A stretch of 64,000 nt of DNA from Chryseobacterium aureum (GCF_003971235.1 NZ_CP034661.1:62001-126000), one strand, 5' to 3'. Positions 1-9,442 are shown, counted from the stretch's first letter. Numbers and translations: made by a program. Notes: generated by a model not told the origin, from the letters alone.

Positions 1-157
1 TACGTCTGTTGAGTGATTTCTGGCTGAGTTCAGACAAAGGATTGGCATAAAACGCAGCTTTATTGGGCTTATCCGTAAAGTAAACAAAAACTAGTTCTGT
101 CTGGGCAGAAACAGAAAGATAACCCGTTAGGAAACAAAAGAGTAAAAGTTTTTTCAT
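1..157 (-). CDS. Secreted S8 (subtilisin-like) peptidase, N-terminal fragment
   Basis: The first 52 codons of a gene that runs off the left edge. The protein starts with a signal peptide (MKKLLLFCFLTGYLSVSAQ, cleavage after Ala-Gln expected) followed by a stretch reading FVYFTDKPN then NPLSELSQKSLNRR. That pattern, with PLSxLSQ(K/R)xLxRR shortly after the signal peptide, is what I recall at the start of Bacteroidetes S8 serine peptidases that carry a T9SS tail. The catalytic domain lies outside the window, so the family call rests on the propeptide alone. The ATG (complement of 155-157) is the only sensible start. Confidence 0.55.
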   Translation of the reverse strand, partial: MKKLLLFCFLTGYLSVSAQTELVFVYFTDKPNKAAFYANPLSELSQKSLNRR

Positions 158-200
158 AAGAATAATTTCTATAAAGATAAAAACAAAATCAATAAAATTT

Positions 201-229
201 TTGATCGGATATTAAATTCCTTATTTTTA
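201..229 (+). promoter_or_regulatory. Putative Bacteroidetes-type promoter of the aminotransferase gene
   Basis: TTG at 201-203, 18-base spacer, then TATTTTTA at 222-229, a 7 of 8 match to the TAnnTTTG -7 box. It sits 17 bases before the ATG at 246. Confidence 0.4.
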
Positions 230-245
230 CAGAAATATTTATTAT

Positions 246-1370
246 ATGAAAAAAATTCAGATGGTCGACTTGCAAAGTCAGTATTACAAAATAAAGAATG
301 ATGTAGACAATGCGGTTTTGAATGTAATGGACTCTGCGGCATTTATAAACGGTTCTGAAGTAAAGTCTTTCCAGAATGAATTGGAGTCTTATTTAGAAGT
401 AAAACATGTGATTCCATGTGCCAACGGTACAGATGCACTGCAGATTGCCCTGATGGCTTTAGATCTGAAAGAAGGAGACGAAATTATTACAGCTGATTTT
501 ACTTTTGCTGCAACAGTAGAGGTAATTCACCTGCTTAAATTAAAATCTGTATTGGTAGATGTAGATTATGATACATTCACTATTTCTACAGAACAGATTA
601 AAAAAGCAATTACGCCAAAAACAAAAGCGATTATTCCGGTACACATTTTCGGACAGTGTGCCAATATGGAAGAGATTTTGAAAATTGCCGAAGAGCACAA
701 TTTATATGTTATTGAGGACAATGCTCAGGCCATCGGCTCAGAATATACATTCTCTGACGGAACCGTAAAACAGGCAGGAACAATGTCTACGGTAGGAACA
801 ACATCTTTCTTCCCTTCCAAAAACCTTGGGTGCTACGGAGATGGAGGAGCTATTTTTACCAATAATGATGAGCTTGCCCACCGTTTGAGAGGAATCGTAA
901 ACCACGGAATGTATGAAAGATACTATCATGATGAGGTAGGGGTAAACTCCCGTTTGGACAGTATTCAGGCTGCAGTTTTAAGAAAAAAACTTCCTCACCT
1001 GGATTCTTATAACGAAGCAAGAAGAAAAGCTGCGGATTTTTATGATGAGGCATTCCACGGAAATCCGAATATTCTTACTCCCAAAAGAGCCGAGAACTCC
1101 ACTCACGTATTCCACCAGTATACCCTGAGAATATTGAACGGAAAACGTAATGAACTTCAGAAGTTTTTAACGGAAAAAGAAATTCCTGCCATGATCTATT
1201 ATCCGGTAGCCTTAAGAAAGCAAAAAGCTTACTTCCAGGAAAGCAATGCCGCAGACTTTGTGAATACCGATAAGCTTTTGGATCAGGTAATTTCTTTACC
1301 CATGCATACAGAACTAGACGAAGAGCAGCTGAAGTATATTACAGATGCAGTGCTTGAGTTTATGAAATAG
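246..1370 (+). CDS. DegT/DnrJ/EryC1/StrS family PLP-dependent aminotransferase
   Basis: Predicted sugar aminotransferase of 374 residues, normal length for the family, which transfers an amino group to a keto-sugar nucleotide for cell-surface glycans. Visible: N-terminal cofactor and substrate part with CANGTDALQIAL (around 58-69), the cofactor-contacting EDNAQ at about 157-161 (D158), and the PLP lysine in SFFPSKNLGCYGDGG (K192), followed by NHGMYERYYHDEVGVNSRLD. The ATG follows a plausible promoter. Downstream are a membrane protein, galE and a cytidylyltransferase-like gene, consistent with nucleotide-sugar chemistry. The exact substrate cannot be read from sequence. Confidence 0.9.
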   Translation: MKKIQMVDLQSQYYKIKNDVDNAVLNVMDSAAFINGSEVKSFQNELESYLEVKHVIPCANGTDALQIALMALDLKEGDEIITADFTFAATVEVIHLLKLKSVLVDVDYDTFTISTEQIKKAITPKTKAIIPVHIFGQCANMEEILKIAEEHNLYVIEDNAQAIGSEYTFSDGTVKQAGTMSTVGTTSFFPSKNLGCYGDGGAIFTNNDELAHRLRGIVNHGMYERYYHDEVGVNSRLDSIQAAVLRKKLPHLDSYNEARRKAADFYDEAFHGNPNILTPKRAENSTHVFHQYTLRILNGKRNELQKFLTEKEIPAMIYYPVALRKQKAYFQESNAADFVNTDKLLDQVISLPMHTELDEEQLKYITDAVLEFMK

Positions 1371-1372
1371 AT

Positions 1373-1816
1373 ATGCTTCACGAAGAAAGAATATTGAAGC
1401 ATAAGTTCGCTTATTTTTTTACAATTATTTTCGTTCTTGGCTGGATTATTTATTATGGAGCATTAGTTATTAATATTCTGCTTAAAGGATACAGAGTAAA
1501 AGATGAATATACTGGATATGAAATACCCTATTATTCATTAACATTTATAATATTTACATTGTTAATTATGACCTTTATAAGTATTTTTAAAGAATCAAAA
1601 AGAATGTTCCTGTATCTTAACAGCTCTATGTTTTTAATAATGATTGCCGGGCTGATTACTTTTTATGCTAAAATGGGAGAGACTTCAGCAAAGTCTGTTT
1701 ATTCACTTTTAGTAACAATAGCAGTATTGGTGATCGGACCTGCAATTTTAATTAATTATTTTAAACATCATCCAGCAGAAAACGAAATAGAAAATATAGG
1801 AAAACACAAAGATTAA
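1373..1816 (+). CDS. Small integral membrane protein of unknown function
   Basis: 147 residues starting 2 bases after the aminotransferase stop, so almost certainly co-transcribed. Four hydrophobic helices are visible, near residues 10-35, 50-66, 76-98 and 105-127, with a charged C-terminal tail. I recognise no family. It starts MLHEERILKHKFAYFF; no lipobox or signal peptide. The tight spacing links it to the sugar genes on either side, but any role is unknown. Confidence 0.7.
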   Translation: MLHEERILKHKFAYFFTIIFVLGWIIYYGALVINILLKGYRVKDEYTGYEIPYYSLTFIIFTLLIMTFISIFKESKRMFLYLNSSMFLIMIAGLITFYAKMGETSAKSVYSLLVTIAVLVIGPAILINYFKHHPAENEIENIGKHKD

Positions 1817-1840
1817 GAAAAACACAAGAATAAAAATAGA

Positions 1841-2863
1841 ATGACAATACTTGTTACCGGAGGGCTTGGATATATTGGTTCTCACACCGTTGTAGAACTT
1901 CTCAATAATGGCTTTGAAGTTGTTATTGTAGATGATTTATCCAATTCGGAGAGGTTTATTTTAAAGAATATTGAGGAGATTGCAGGAAAGAAACCTGTTT
2001 TTTATCCTTTTGATCTGAGAAGAAAAGAACTTCTTACTCAGGTTTTTGATGCCCATCAGATTGATGGCTGTATTAATTTTGCAGCTTCCAAGGCAGTAGG
2101 AGAGAGCCAGATTAAGCCTGTGGATTATTATGAAAATAATTTGTTCTCATTGATTAATATTCTTCAGGAGTTTAAAACAAGAGGAATCTCCAACTTTATT
2201 TTCAGCTCATCCTGTACAGTATACGGGCAGGCTGAGATCATGCCGATAGATGAAAATGCGCCGTTAAAAATGCCTGAAAGCGTCTATGGAAAGACCAAAC
2301 AAATGGGAGAGCAGATTCTGATTGATTTTGCCAAGGCTTATCAACGTAAAATTTCGGTATTGAGATATTTTAACCCGATCGGGGCACATCCATCCGCAAA
2401 ACTGGGAGAATTGCCCATTGGGGTTCCTGATAATTTGGTGCCTTATGTAATGCAGACTGCCGCAGGAATACGCGAGAAATTAAGTATTTGGGGGGATAAT
2501 TACCCAACAGAGGACGGAACAGCTGTCCGTGATTATATTTATATTGTGGACCTTGCAAAAGCACATGTGGCAGCATTAAAGAAATTGATAGAAGACTCTT
2601 CATCCGATGCAGTGATTGATACTTATAACCTGGGAACAGGTAAGGGCTCATCTGTGCTGGAAGTGGTAAAAGCGTTTGAAAAGGCCAACAATGTAAAAGT
2701 GCCTTACCAGATTTGTGACAGAAGAGAAGGAGATATTACGATGGCTTACGCCAACCCTGAAAAAGCAGAAAAAGAACTCGGCTGGAAGTCAGAAACTTCT
2801 CTTGAGGAATCTTTAAGAACTGTTTGGGAGTGGCAGAAATATCTGGACACAAGAAATGCATAG
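1841..2863 (+). CDS. galE: UDP-glucose 4-epimerase
   Basis: Extended short-chain dehydrogenase of 340 residues that interconverts UDP-glucose and UDP-galactose using bound NAD. The Rossmann motif TGGLGYIGSH is at 6-15, DDLSN at 31-35, the catalytic serine region FSSSCTVYG at about 121-129, and the YxxxK pair is Y149/K153 in SVYGKTK. The C-terminal sugar-binding part contains VRDYIYIVDLAKAH and YNLGTG, as in bacterial GalE. Length is typical (about 338). It lies 24 bases after the membrane protein and is followed by a cytidylyltransferase-like gene. Confidence 0.93.
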   Translation: MTILVTGGLGYIGSHTVVELLNNGFEVVIVDDLSNSERFILKNIEEIAGKKPVFYPFDLRRKELLTQVFDAHQIDGCINFAASKAVGESQIKPVDYYENNLFSLINILQEFKTRGISNFIFSSSCTVYGQAEIMPIDENAPLKMPESVYGKTKQMGEQILIDFAKAYQRKISVLRYFNPIGAHPSAKLGELPIGVPDNLVPYVMQTAAGIREKLSIWGDNYPTEDGTAVRDYIYIVDLAKAHVAALKKLIEDSSSDAVIDTYNLGTGKGSSVLEVVKAFEKANNVKVPYQICDRREGDITMAYANPEKAEKELGWKSETSLEESLRTVWEWQKYLDTRNA

Positions 2864-3012
2864 TGCCGGTGATGATCCCAATTTCCGGGCTAAGGAAAGT
2901 ACAATTTTTAAAAAGATTATATAAATAAATGACAAAACACCTACTTCGCTGAGCTTCCCATCTTTTTATCAAAAGAACATTTATTTCAGTGGGGTTTTAA
3001 TTTTAAATTAAT

Positions 3013-3465
3013 ATGAAGACACAAAGAATAGGTATTACATTTTCCTCATTTGACTTATTGCACGCAGGGCATATCAAAATGCTTGAAGAAGCTAAAACGG
3101 TATGCGACTATTTAATCGTAGGGCTTCAGATTGATCCGTCTCACGATCGTCCCAATAAGAATAAGCCAAGCCAGACAATTGTTGAAAGGTATATTCAACT
3201 GAAAGCCGTAAATGCGGTAGACGAGATTGTTCCTTATTATACAGAGGAAGATCTGCTGGACATTTTAAAATCATTTGTGATTGATGTAAGAATCATTGGA
3301 GATGATTATATGGACAGAGACTTTACAGGTAAAAAATACTGTGAAGAAAAAGGAATCGAGCTTTTTTACAACAAAAGAGATCACAGGTTTTCCACCAGCG
3401 ATCTGAGAAGAAGAATTTATGAAGCGGAAAAAGAAAAGGATTCAAAAGCAGAACCTGTAAAATAA
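3013..3465 (+). CDS. Cytidylyltransferase-like nucleotidyltransferase (glycerol-3-phosphate cytidylyltransferase type)
   Basis: 150 residues with the small nucleotidyltransferase fold that joins a phosphorylated alcohol or sugar to CMP or AMP. The HxGH signature is HAGH within GITFSSFDLLHAGH at residues 7-20, and the second signature is STSDLRRRI near residue 127, a variant of the family's ISTTxLRRRI. Related to TagD/RfaE-C type enzymes. The usual G(T/S)FD lead-in is present as SSFD. The substrate is unknown. A bidirectional terminator follows immediately. Confidence 0.8.
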   Translation: MKTQRIGITFSSFDLLHAGHIKMLEEAKTVCDYLIVGLQIDPSHDRPNKNKPSQTIVERYIQLKAVNAVDEIVPYYTEEDLLDILKSFVIDVRIIGDDYMDRDFTGKKYCEEKGIELFYNKRDHRFSTSDLRRRIYEAEKEKDSKAEPVK

Positions 3466-3472
3466 CAAAATA

Positions 3473-3504
3473 AAAAATCCCGAAAAGTAATTTTCGGGAT
3501 TTTT
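3473..3504. terminator. Bidirectional rho-independent terminator
   Basis: Perfect 14-bp stem AAAAATCCCGAAAA / TTTTCGGGATTTTT with a GTAA loop, ending in a T-run on both strands. It separates the convergent cytidylyltransferase gene (+) and outer-membrane receptor gene (-). Confidence 0.85.
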
Positions 3505-3510
3505 GTTGTA

Positions 3511-6045
3511 TTACATTGGGCCTTGCTGGTCATCGCCCGCTGCATTGGAATTGATATCCTTTTTCTTTTTAGGCTGTTCTACTTTTTCCCCTTGCTTGAA
3601 TCTGTAAGTAAACGATAGGGCAAATTGTCTTGGCTGCCACTGCATATAGCTGTCTCTTGTATAGTTAGGACCATATGCTGTAGATCTCATAGATCTTGTA
3701 TTGAAAATATCCTGTATATTGAAGCTAATGGTTCCGTTTCCATTCCATATTGTTTTGGAAGCACCGAAGTTCAGCGCATACATATCTCTTCTGTCAATAC
3801 TTGCTGTTTTTTGTCCTCCTCTGTAGAACCCTTGAAGCTGGAAGTTTAACGTCTTATCAATTTTGAAGGTGGAAGTAAGTCGTGCTCTTGTAGAAAAACC
3901 TTTTCCTTCAAAAGAAGTAGGTTTATCCATAATACTAGGGTCAAAATACACCCCTGTAGTTTTATAACCGAATAAATCTACATTTCCTAAGAATTTAAGC
4001 CATTTTGTTGCATCCCAGTTAAAGTTAAGATCCAATCCGTAACGATCATCTGTTCCTAAGTTAATAGGTTTGGTATGGAATGTCGTTAAAGTCTGTGGAT
4101 CACCATTGGCGTCATTATAGGCAACATCCTGATCATATACCAGCATTTTCACATCATCCGTAGAATGTCTGTAGTAGACTGTAGGGTTAATGGTAAAACT
4201 CTTTTTGGAAATACTGTATCCAATTTCATAAGAATCTACATATGATGGGTTCAGATCAATATTTCCGTCAAAAAGATTCTGATTATCGCTGTAATTCGGG
4301 TTCGGAATCAAAAAGAAAGAACGGGGGCGGTCAATTCTTCTTGAATAATTTACCAAGAACTGATTGTCTTTCGCAATTTCGTAGCTTAAGAATACACTTG
4401 GGAATAGGTTATTGTAATTTTTAGACTTATTTACAGCTTCGCCATCACGGTTCAGATAATTGATGTCTACTTTTGACAATTCATCTCTAAGACCAATCTG
4501 ATATCCTAATTTTCCTATTTTGCTTTTAAACTGAACGTAAAATGCATTAAACATTTCCTTATACGTCGCGTCATAACTGTATTTACCAAGGTACGCTAAA
4601 GCAGGAGCGGTAACAGTGCTCTGCATTACCTGGTTGCTGTAATCATTATTATTGGTATCTAATCTGTAGCCAGCCTCTAATTTTGAATTCTCTCCAAGCG
4701 GAAGTTCATAATCAGCCTTGGCAATAACAGATTTATTAACTGTATTTTGAGAAACAAGATCCTGAAGCTGGAAAATTCCCTCTGTCGTATCATTGATATT
4801 ATTATCATTGTTGGAACGGTTTCTTTGCAGACTTAATGAAACCGATAAGTTCTGGCCATTATCATCAAATTTGTGATCTAAACCAAAATCTCCCTGAAAT
4901 GCAAGGTTATTTCCTGTTCCTATGCTCTTTCTTTGTCTGAAAATAGTTCCTCCACTGAAAGGATTGTCGAAATAGCTGATATTTCCTGTGTTGTCACTGT
5001 CAAAAGTTCTTACCGTTCCTGATGCATTTACTGACGTTTTATCAGAAATATCATACGTTAACCCTGCAGATGCATTGTAGCTGTCGTTTTTATTTTTACT
5101 GATAGACTCATTGTGAGTTTCCCTGTTTATTCCACTGTTGAACCATGCATCATTTCTACTGGTGTTTTTAGATTCTCTGTAGCTGCCGCCACCATTAAGA
5201 AACCATGTAAATTTGCCTTTTCTCCAGCTTAAGTTGGTATTAAGAGCAGTTTGAGGAAGATAACCTAAAGTTCCTGTAACGCTTCCATTAAACCCGGTTT
5301 TTTTATTCTTCTTTAAAATAATATTTAAAATACCGGCAGTTCCGCTTGCTTCAAATTTGGAAGAAGGATTGGTAATGACCTCAATTCTGTCAATCTGATC
5401 AGCAGGGATACTTTGTAATGCATTGGCACCGTCATCGATTCCAAGAAGAGCGGAAGGCTTTCCGTTGATCAGAAATTTTACATTGGAGCTTCCTCTCATG
5501 GAAACTGTTCCGTCCGTATCCACAGAAACTGAAGGAACATTGGTTAAAACATCCTGAAGGTTTCCTCCTTTACTTACGATGTCCTGTGAAGGGTCGTATG
5601 TTTTCTTATCAAGTTCTACTTTATAGGGTTTTGTCGCTGCTGCAGTAATGACTACTCCTTGTATTTCATTGGTTTTGCCATCAGCAGTGGAGGTGGGCTC
5701 CGCTTCAATAGATAATGCTCCGATATTACCTGCAGCTGCAATATTTTTGCTAACCACGCTTTTTTTGTAATCAATAGCTTCTACGGTAATGTCATAATCT
5801 CCCGGCATCAGTTGCAGCTTGTATTGTCCTTTTTCATCTGTCAGTACAGCATCACTTAATGTTTTGTTGGCTTTGTTGCTGAACGTTACAGAAGCATAAG
5901 GAACCGGCTGATTTTTTTTGTTGACAATCGTTCCGGAAACTCCTGCTTTCTCCTGTGCAAAAGCCAATGCGGCTGCCGAAAGTACTAACGTAAGTCCTAA
6001 AGTTTTTCTTGTGAAAATATTGACAATTTCTGTCTTATTCTTCAT
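3511..6045 (-). CDS. TonB-dependent receptor-like outer membrane beta-barrel protein
   Basis: 844 residues in the outer membrane. In order: signal peptide (about 1-30, ending LAFA), a carboxypeptidase-regulatory-like beta-sandwich (about 33-110, GVSGTIVNKKNQPVPYASV), a plug-like domain (about 150-250, with DVLTNVPSVSVD and IDRIEVITNPSSKFEASGTAG), then a long barrel rich in alternating aromatic strands. This is the OMP_b-brl_3 type of Bacteroidetes receptor. The protein does not end on the usual barrel aromatic residue: after FALSFTYRF there is a charged tail (GEKVEQPKKKKD...) of about 30 residues. No SusD partner is adjacent, so the ligand is unknown. Confidence 0.85.
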   Translation of the reverse strand: MKNKTEIVNIFTRKTLGLTLVLSAAALAFAQEKAGVSGTIVNKKNQPVPYASVTFSNKANKTLSDAVLTDEKGQYKLQLMPGDYDITVEAIDYKKSVVSKNIAAAGNIGALSIEAEPTSTADGKTNEIQGVVITAAATKPYKVELDKKTYDPSQDIVSKGGNLQDVLTNVPSVSVDTDGTVSMRGSSNVKFLINGKPSALLGIDDGANALQSIPADQIDRIEVITNPSSKFEASGTAGILNIILKKNKKTGFNGSVTGTLGYLPQTALNTNLSWRKGKFTWFLNGGGSYRESKNTSRNDAWFNSGINRETHNESISKNKNDSYNASAGLTYDISDKTSVNASGTVRTFDSDNTGNISYFDNPFSGGTIFRQRKSIGTGNNLAFQGDFGLDHKFDDNGQNLSVSLSLQRNRSNNDNNINDTTEGIFQLQDLVSQNTVNKSVIAKADYELPLGENSKLEAGYRLDTNNNDYSNQVMQSTVTAPALAYLGKYSYDATYKEMFNAFYVQFKSKIGKLGYQIGLRDELSKVDINYLNRDGEAVNKSKNYNNLFPSVFLSYEIAKDNQFLVNYSRRIDRPRSFFLIPNPNYSDNQNLFDGNIDLNPSYVDSYEIGYSISKKSFTINPTVYYRHSTDDVKMLVYDQDVAYNDANGDPQTLTTFHTKPINLGTDDRYGLDLNFNWDATKWLKFLGNVDLFGYKTTGVYFDPSIMDKPTSFEGKGFSTRARLTSTFKIDKTLNFQLQGFYRGGQKTASIDRRDMYALNFGASKTIWNGNGTISFNIQDIFNTRSMRSTAYGPNYTRDSYMQWQPRQFALSFTYRFKQGEKVEQPKKKKDINSNAAGDDQQGPM

Positions 6046-6178
6046 AGGTTATTTTTTTGTATAAAATCGTGAAAGAATAACCCCTACTATTTTGAATATC
6101 CATATCAATTTGAATGTCAAAATATTATGGTCGTCTATTATTTTACTAACTGTATCAATTTTTTGGTGCTTATTAAGC

Positions 6179-7204
6179 TTATTTTATATTTTTAGAGTTC
6201 AGCCAGTCCTGGTAAGCCTTTGCATTTACCGCATGCTCTTCAGCACTTGCTGTAAACTTATGGTATCCAAACCTTGCCGGATCTGCGCACATAAATATAA
6301 AATTGTTGTTTTCAGCATTTAAAACAGCATCTACTGAGTTCTTATCCACTACGCAGATGGGTCCCGGAGGAATACCTGCATTGGCATAAGTATTATAAGG
6401 GGACGGTGTAGACAAATGCTTATATAATACTCTTTTTATAGGTTCTTTAAAATTAGTCTGCTTATTAATTGCATAGATTACCGTAGGATCAGACTGAAGC
6501 TTCATTCCTTTTCTGTACCGGTTTAAATACAATCCTGCAATGGTTTTCATTTCATCTTTTTTTCCTCCGGATTCTTTATAAACAATAGAAGCCAGCGCAT
6601 AAATCTGATCTCTTGTAAGGCCGGACTGCTGTTCCTTGCTTTTTCTTTCGCTTGTCCAGAAATCATTATACTGATTCTCAAATTTTGAGAAAAATTCTCT
6701 TGGGCTTACCGTCCAGAAGAATTTATAAGTATCAATGAAAAAATACTTTTTTAAATCTTCTACATTATTATAGCCTTTCTCCTGTGCAACGGCATCCAGA
6801 TCATTTACAAAATGTAATGAATCAATTTCCGTTTTTTTGGTTACCTTGCCGATCATCTGGTACATATCTCCAAAATCCCCGATTCTGTAAGAATTTGCAG
6901 TCTGATTACCGGCTTTAATCATATTCACAAGGTTTTTGTTTCCTGTTCCGTTTTCGATGTGGTAACGCCCTGCCTTAAAGTTGGTGTCAAGACCTTTCTC
7001 CTTAGCCACCGCTTCAAAAGATTCTTTGTCTTTAAGATAGGGAGCAATAGAATCCATGATCTGTTTAAAACCAGCTCTATGAGGAATCAGAACATAACCT
7101 TCCTTTTCCACATTGTTTCCTAAATATTTATTATAAAATCTAAAACCAAAAAATCCTGCCACTGCAAAAACCAGCAGAATGATCATGAGAATAGCTTTTT
7201 TCAT
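6179..7204 (-). CDS. mltG: Endolytic murein transglycosylase
   Basis: 341 residues. Cleaves nascent glycan strands in the inner membrane and sets peptidoglycan chain length. One N-terminal membrane helix (about 4-23), then the YceG-like domain. The catalytic glutamate is E211 in ASIVYKESGG, followed by the family signature LYLNRYRKGMKLQSDPTVIYA with the conserved SDPT at 238-241, and the C-terminal STPSPYNTY and GLPP-like PPGPI. In many species the signature reads VEKE; here it is VYKE, but the glutamate is kept. Lies 32 bases after dapF on the same strand. Confidence 0.93.
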   Translation of the reverse strand: MKKAILMIILLVFAVAGFFGFRFYNKYLGNNVEKEGYVLIPHRAGFKQIMDSIAPYLKDKESFEAVAKEKGLDTNFKAGRYHIENGTGNKNLVNMIKAGNQTANSYRIGDFGDMYQMIGKVTKKTEIDSLHFVNDLDAVAQEKGYNNVEDLKKYFFIDTYKFFWTVSPREFFSKFENQYNDFWTSERKSKEQQSGLTRDQIYALASIVYKESGGKKDEMKTIAGLYLNRYRKGMKLQSDPTVIYAINKQTNFKEPIKRVLYKHLSTPSPYNTYANAGIPPGPICVVDKNSVDAVLNAENNNFIFMCADPARFGYHKFTASAEEHAVNAKAYQDWLNSKNIK

Positions 7205-7236
7205 TCTTATTAAATGTTGATTAAAAGTTTTTGTCT

Positions 7237-8004
7237 TTAAAGAAGATCTGTTTTACCTCTAAAAACCTGCTTTGCCGGACCTTCCAGCCAGATGTTCTGG
7301 AATGAGTCGCCGTTTTTTTCAGCATATACCTTCAGATTTCCACCTAAAGTTTTAACTTTTACAGAGGTTAGATTATGTTTTTGAAGAAAAGTTAAAGCAG
7401 AAGCTGTAACTCCTGTTCCGCAGCTGTAAGTTTCATCCTCAACGCCTCGTTCATAGGTTCTTACAAAAATCTCATCATCAGAAATTTTTTCTACAAAGTT
7501 GACATTGATCCCTTTTTCTTTATATTTTTCGGAATTTCTGATGCCGTATCCTGCATCATAGACGTGGTATTCTCTTAGATTATCTACATATTTTACGTAG
7601 TGGGGAGACCCTGTATCAAGAACAAAATCGTTTCCGTCATGCGAAATGGTATCTACGTTAATCATTTTTAGTTTAATGACTCCGTTATGGATTTCCGCCT
7701 CGTGTTCTCCGTCTGTCGCAATGAATTTGCATTTGTCTTCAAATAGGTCAAGGAAAAAAGCAAACGCTACAAGACATCTCCCTCCGTTTCCGCACATCGT
7801 ACTTTCTCCTCCGTCAGAATTGTAATACACCATTTTGAAATCATAATTCGGATCGTTTTCCAACAGGATAAGACCATCAGCACCTATCCCAAAACGTCTG
7901 TCACATAATTTCTCAATATTGTTTTTATCTTTAGTAAACTCCAGATCACGGTTGTCTACCATCACAAAGTCATTTCCTGTTCCCTGATATTTATAAAATT
8001 CCAT
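7237..8004 (-). CDS. dapF: Diaminopimelate epimerase
   Basis: 255 residues. Converts LL- to meso-diaminopimelate for lysine and peptidoglycan synthesis, without a cofactor, using two cysteines. Both are visible: C71 in TMCGNGGRC and C195 in YSCGTGVTAS. The N-terminus MEFYKYQGTGNDFVM is a textbook DapF start. Followed by mltG, so two cell-wall genes form a probable transcription unit. Confidence 0.96.
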   Translation of the reverse strand: MEFYKYQGTGNDFVMVDNRDLEFTKDKNNIEKLCDRRFGIGADGLILLENDPNYDFKMVYYNSDGGESTMCGNGGRCLVAFAFFLDLFEDKCKFIATDGEHEAEIHNGVIKLKMINVDTISHDGNDFVLDTGSPHYVKYVDNLREYHVYDAGYGIRNSEKYKEKGINVNFVEKISDDEIFVRTYERGVEDETYSCGTGVTASALTFLQKHNLTSVKVKTLGGNLKVYAEKNGDSFQNIWLEGPAKQVFRGKTDLL

Positions 8005-8049
8005 ATTTCTTTGTTAAATGAAGAAGCAAAATTACTATATTTAAAATGA

Positions 8050-8077
8050 AAAACGAACAGGGTTAGCTGTTCGTTTT
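8050..8077. terminator. Terminator after the Gly/Asn-rich lipoprotein gene
   Basis: 11-bp perfect stem AAAACGAACAG / CTGTTCGTTTT with a 6-base loop and a T-run when read on the minus strand, 17 bases past the TAA at 8094-8096. Its position supports the view that the transcription unit really ends at 8094 and not at the amber codon at 8553. Confidence 0.75.
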
Positions 8078-8093
8078 GTTATTTATAATCGTT

Positions 8094-8768
8094 TTATCTA
8101 AAGCCTCCGCCGCTGCTCTGCTGTCTTGTAGAGCTACTGCTTTGGGTGCCTGAGCTGTTTCTGAATCCTCCACCCGAAGACTCTGATCTTGTACTGCTTT
8201 CAGAATTTCTGAATCCACTATTGCTGCTGGAGTTTCTGAAACCGCCGCTGTTTTGGTTGTTCTGATTTCCCTGGCCGTTCTGAAAACCACTGTTGCTGTT
8301 GGAATTTCTGAATCCTCCGCTGTTTTGGTTATTCTGGTAACCGTTGTTTTGGTTTCTGAATCCACCATTGTTATTTCTGCTGCCATTATTGAAACCACCT
8401 CCGTTGTTGTAAGAACCATTGCTATTGGTAGTACGTGTATTCTGGAATCCGTTTTCAGGTCTTGAAGAACTGGAGGATCTTCTTTCTACATATACTTTTC
8501 TTCTGGAGTTGTTATAATTGTCATAATAGTAAGGAATACCATTATCATAGTACTAATTAACATTGTTTCTATAATAATAGCCGTCATTACCCCAATATCC
8601 GCCGCTTCCGTAATATCCGGAAGGAGCGTAGTAATATCCGTTGTTATAATAAGGATCTCCATAGCCATAACCTCCACTGTTGCTTCCGTATCCATCGGTA
8701 TATGCCAGACAAGAGGTTAAACTGGTAATAGCAAAAATACTGACTGCTATTTTAAATAAATTTTTCAT
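8094..8768 (-). pseudogene. Gly/Asn/Tyr-rich lipoprotein gene interrupted by one in-frame amber stop
   Basis: The open frame starts MKNLFKIAVSIFAITSLTSC, a lipoprotein signal with the acceptor Cys at residue 20, continues through Tyr/Gly-rich repeats (GGYGYGDPYYNNGYYY) and ends at residue 71 with TAG at 8553-8555. The same frame then stays open, without any further stop, to TAA at 8094-8096: YYDNGIPYYYDNYNNSRRK, a Ser/Arg linker, then repeated GGFRN(S/Q) and NNQNSGGF units, ending SSGGGFR. Composition and style run straight across the stop, so one base change in a Tyr or Gln codon explains it. The distal part has no Met in this frame. Start overlaps the pnuC stop (ATGA). Could also be a sequencing error. 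Function unknown. Confidence 0.75.
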
Positions 8769-9442
8769 GACTTTATTGTACTTTTTTCTTTAAAACTTTT
8801 TTTCCAATTGACGTATCCCAAGATCGCCATTATAGTAAATACCAAATATTGAACCGAAGTGATACCAAGTCCCTTAAAAATCATCATTGGTATGCAAATA
8901 AAATCTCCGATGATCCAGAAAATCCAGCTTTCAATGCGTTGTTTAGCCATCAACCACATACCTACTAAAAATATAGAGGTGGTGAAAACATCCATCCAAT
9001 TGGCCCAGTCAAGATGATATAATCCTAAACTGGTTCCTTCCATAGAGAACTTATTGTCAATATAAGGCTTATAATAATAAACAAGAGTAACCAGCGCCAG
9101 ACTTAAGATAAAAAGAAGGGAAGCATAAACCCATTCGATTTGAGAAGCCCAGTTAACCTCTACATGAATATGATCATCAGAATTTTTAGCCCATAAAATC
9201 CATCCATAAATACTCATCACCGTATAATAGACATTTATCATACAATCTCCCAATAAGCCGAAATTATAAAGAATATACACATAGATCAGCGTAGAAATAA
9301 TGCCGGTAGGGTATACCCAGATATTTTTTTTAATCGAAAAATACACACTCAAAATACCGAAGAAAGCAGCCATTGCCTCCACGATAATCTGTAAGGTGTC
9401 ATAGTTCTCATAAGGCTTTATGAAAAGATCATATAAATTCAT
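8765..9442 (-). CDS. pnuC: PnuC-type nicotinamide riboside (or related vitamin) transporter
   Basis: 225 residues with about seven membrane helices; imports nicotinamide riboside for NAD synthesis in the family's best-known members, though PnuT relatives take thiamine. Visible motifs are W(V)YPTGI near residue 45, the YGWILWAKN segment, and WxxGDFICIPMMIFKG near the C-terminus, all PnuC-like. Length matches the family. The stop overlaps the lipoprotein start by 4 bases. I saw no thiamine or NAD riboswitch upstream, so the substrate is not settled. Confidence 0.88.
   Translation of the reverse strand: MNLYDLFIKPYENYDTLQIIVEAMAAFFGILSVYFSIKKNIWVYPTGIISTLIYVYILYNFGLLGDCMINVYYTVMSIYGWILWAKNSDDHIHVEVNWASQIEWVYASLLFILSLALVTLVYYYKPYIDNKFSMEGTSLGLYHLDWANWMDVFTTSIFLVGMWLMAKQRIESWIFWIIGDFICIPMMIFKGLGITSVQYLVFTIMAILGYVNWKKSFKEKSTIKS

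Noticed and set aside
8063..8695. Open frames at 8063-8419 and 8486-8695 on the minus strand that could be small Thr/Ile-rich proteins
   Set aside because: They are out-of-frame readings of the Asn/Gly-rich lipoprotein gene; the lipoprotein frame explains the repeats and ends before a terminator.
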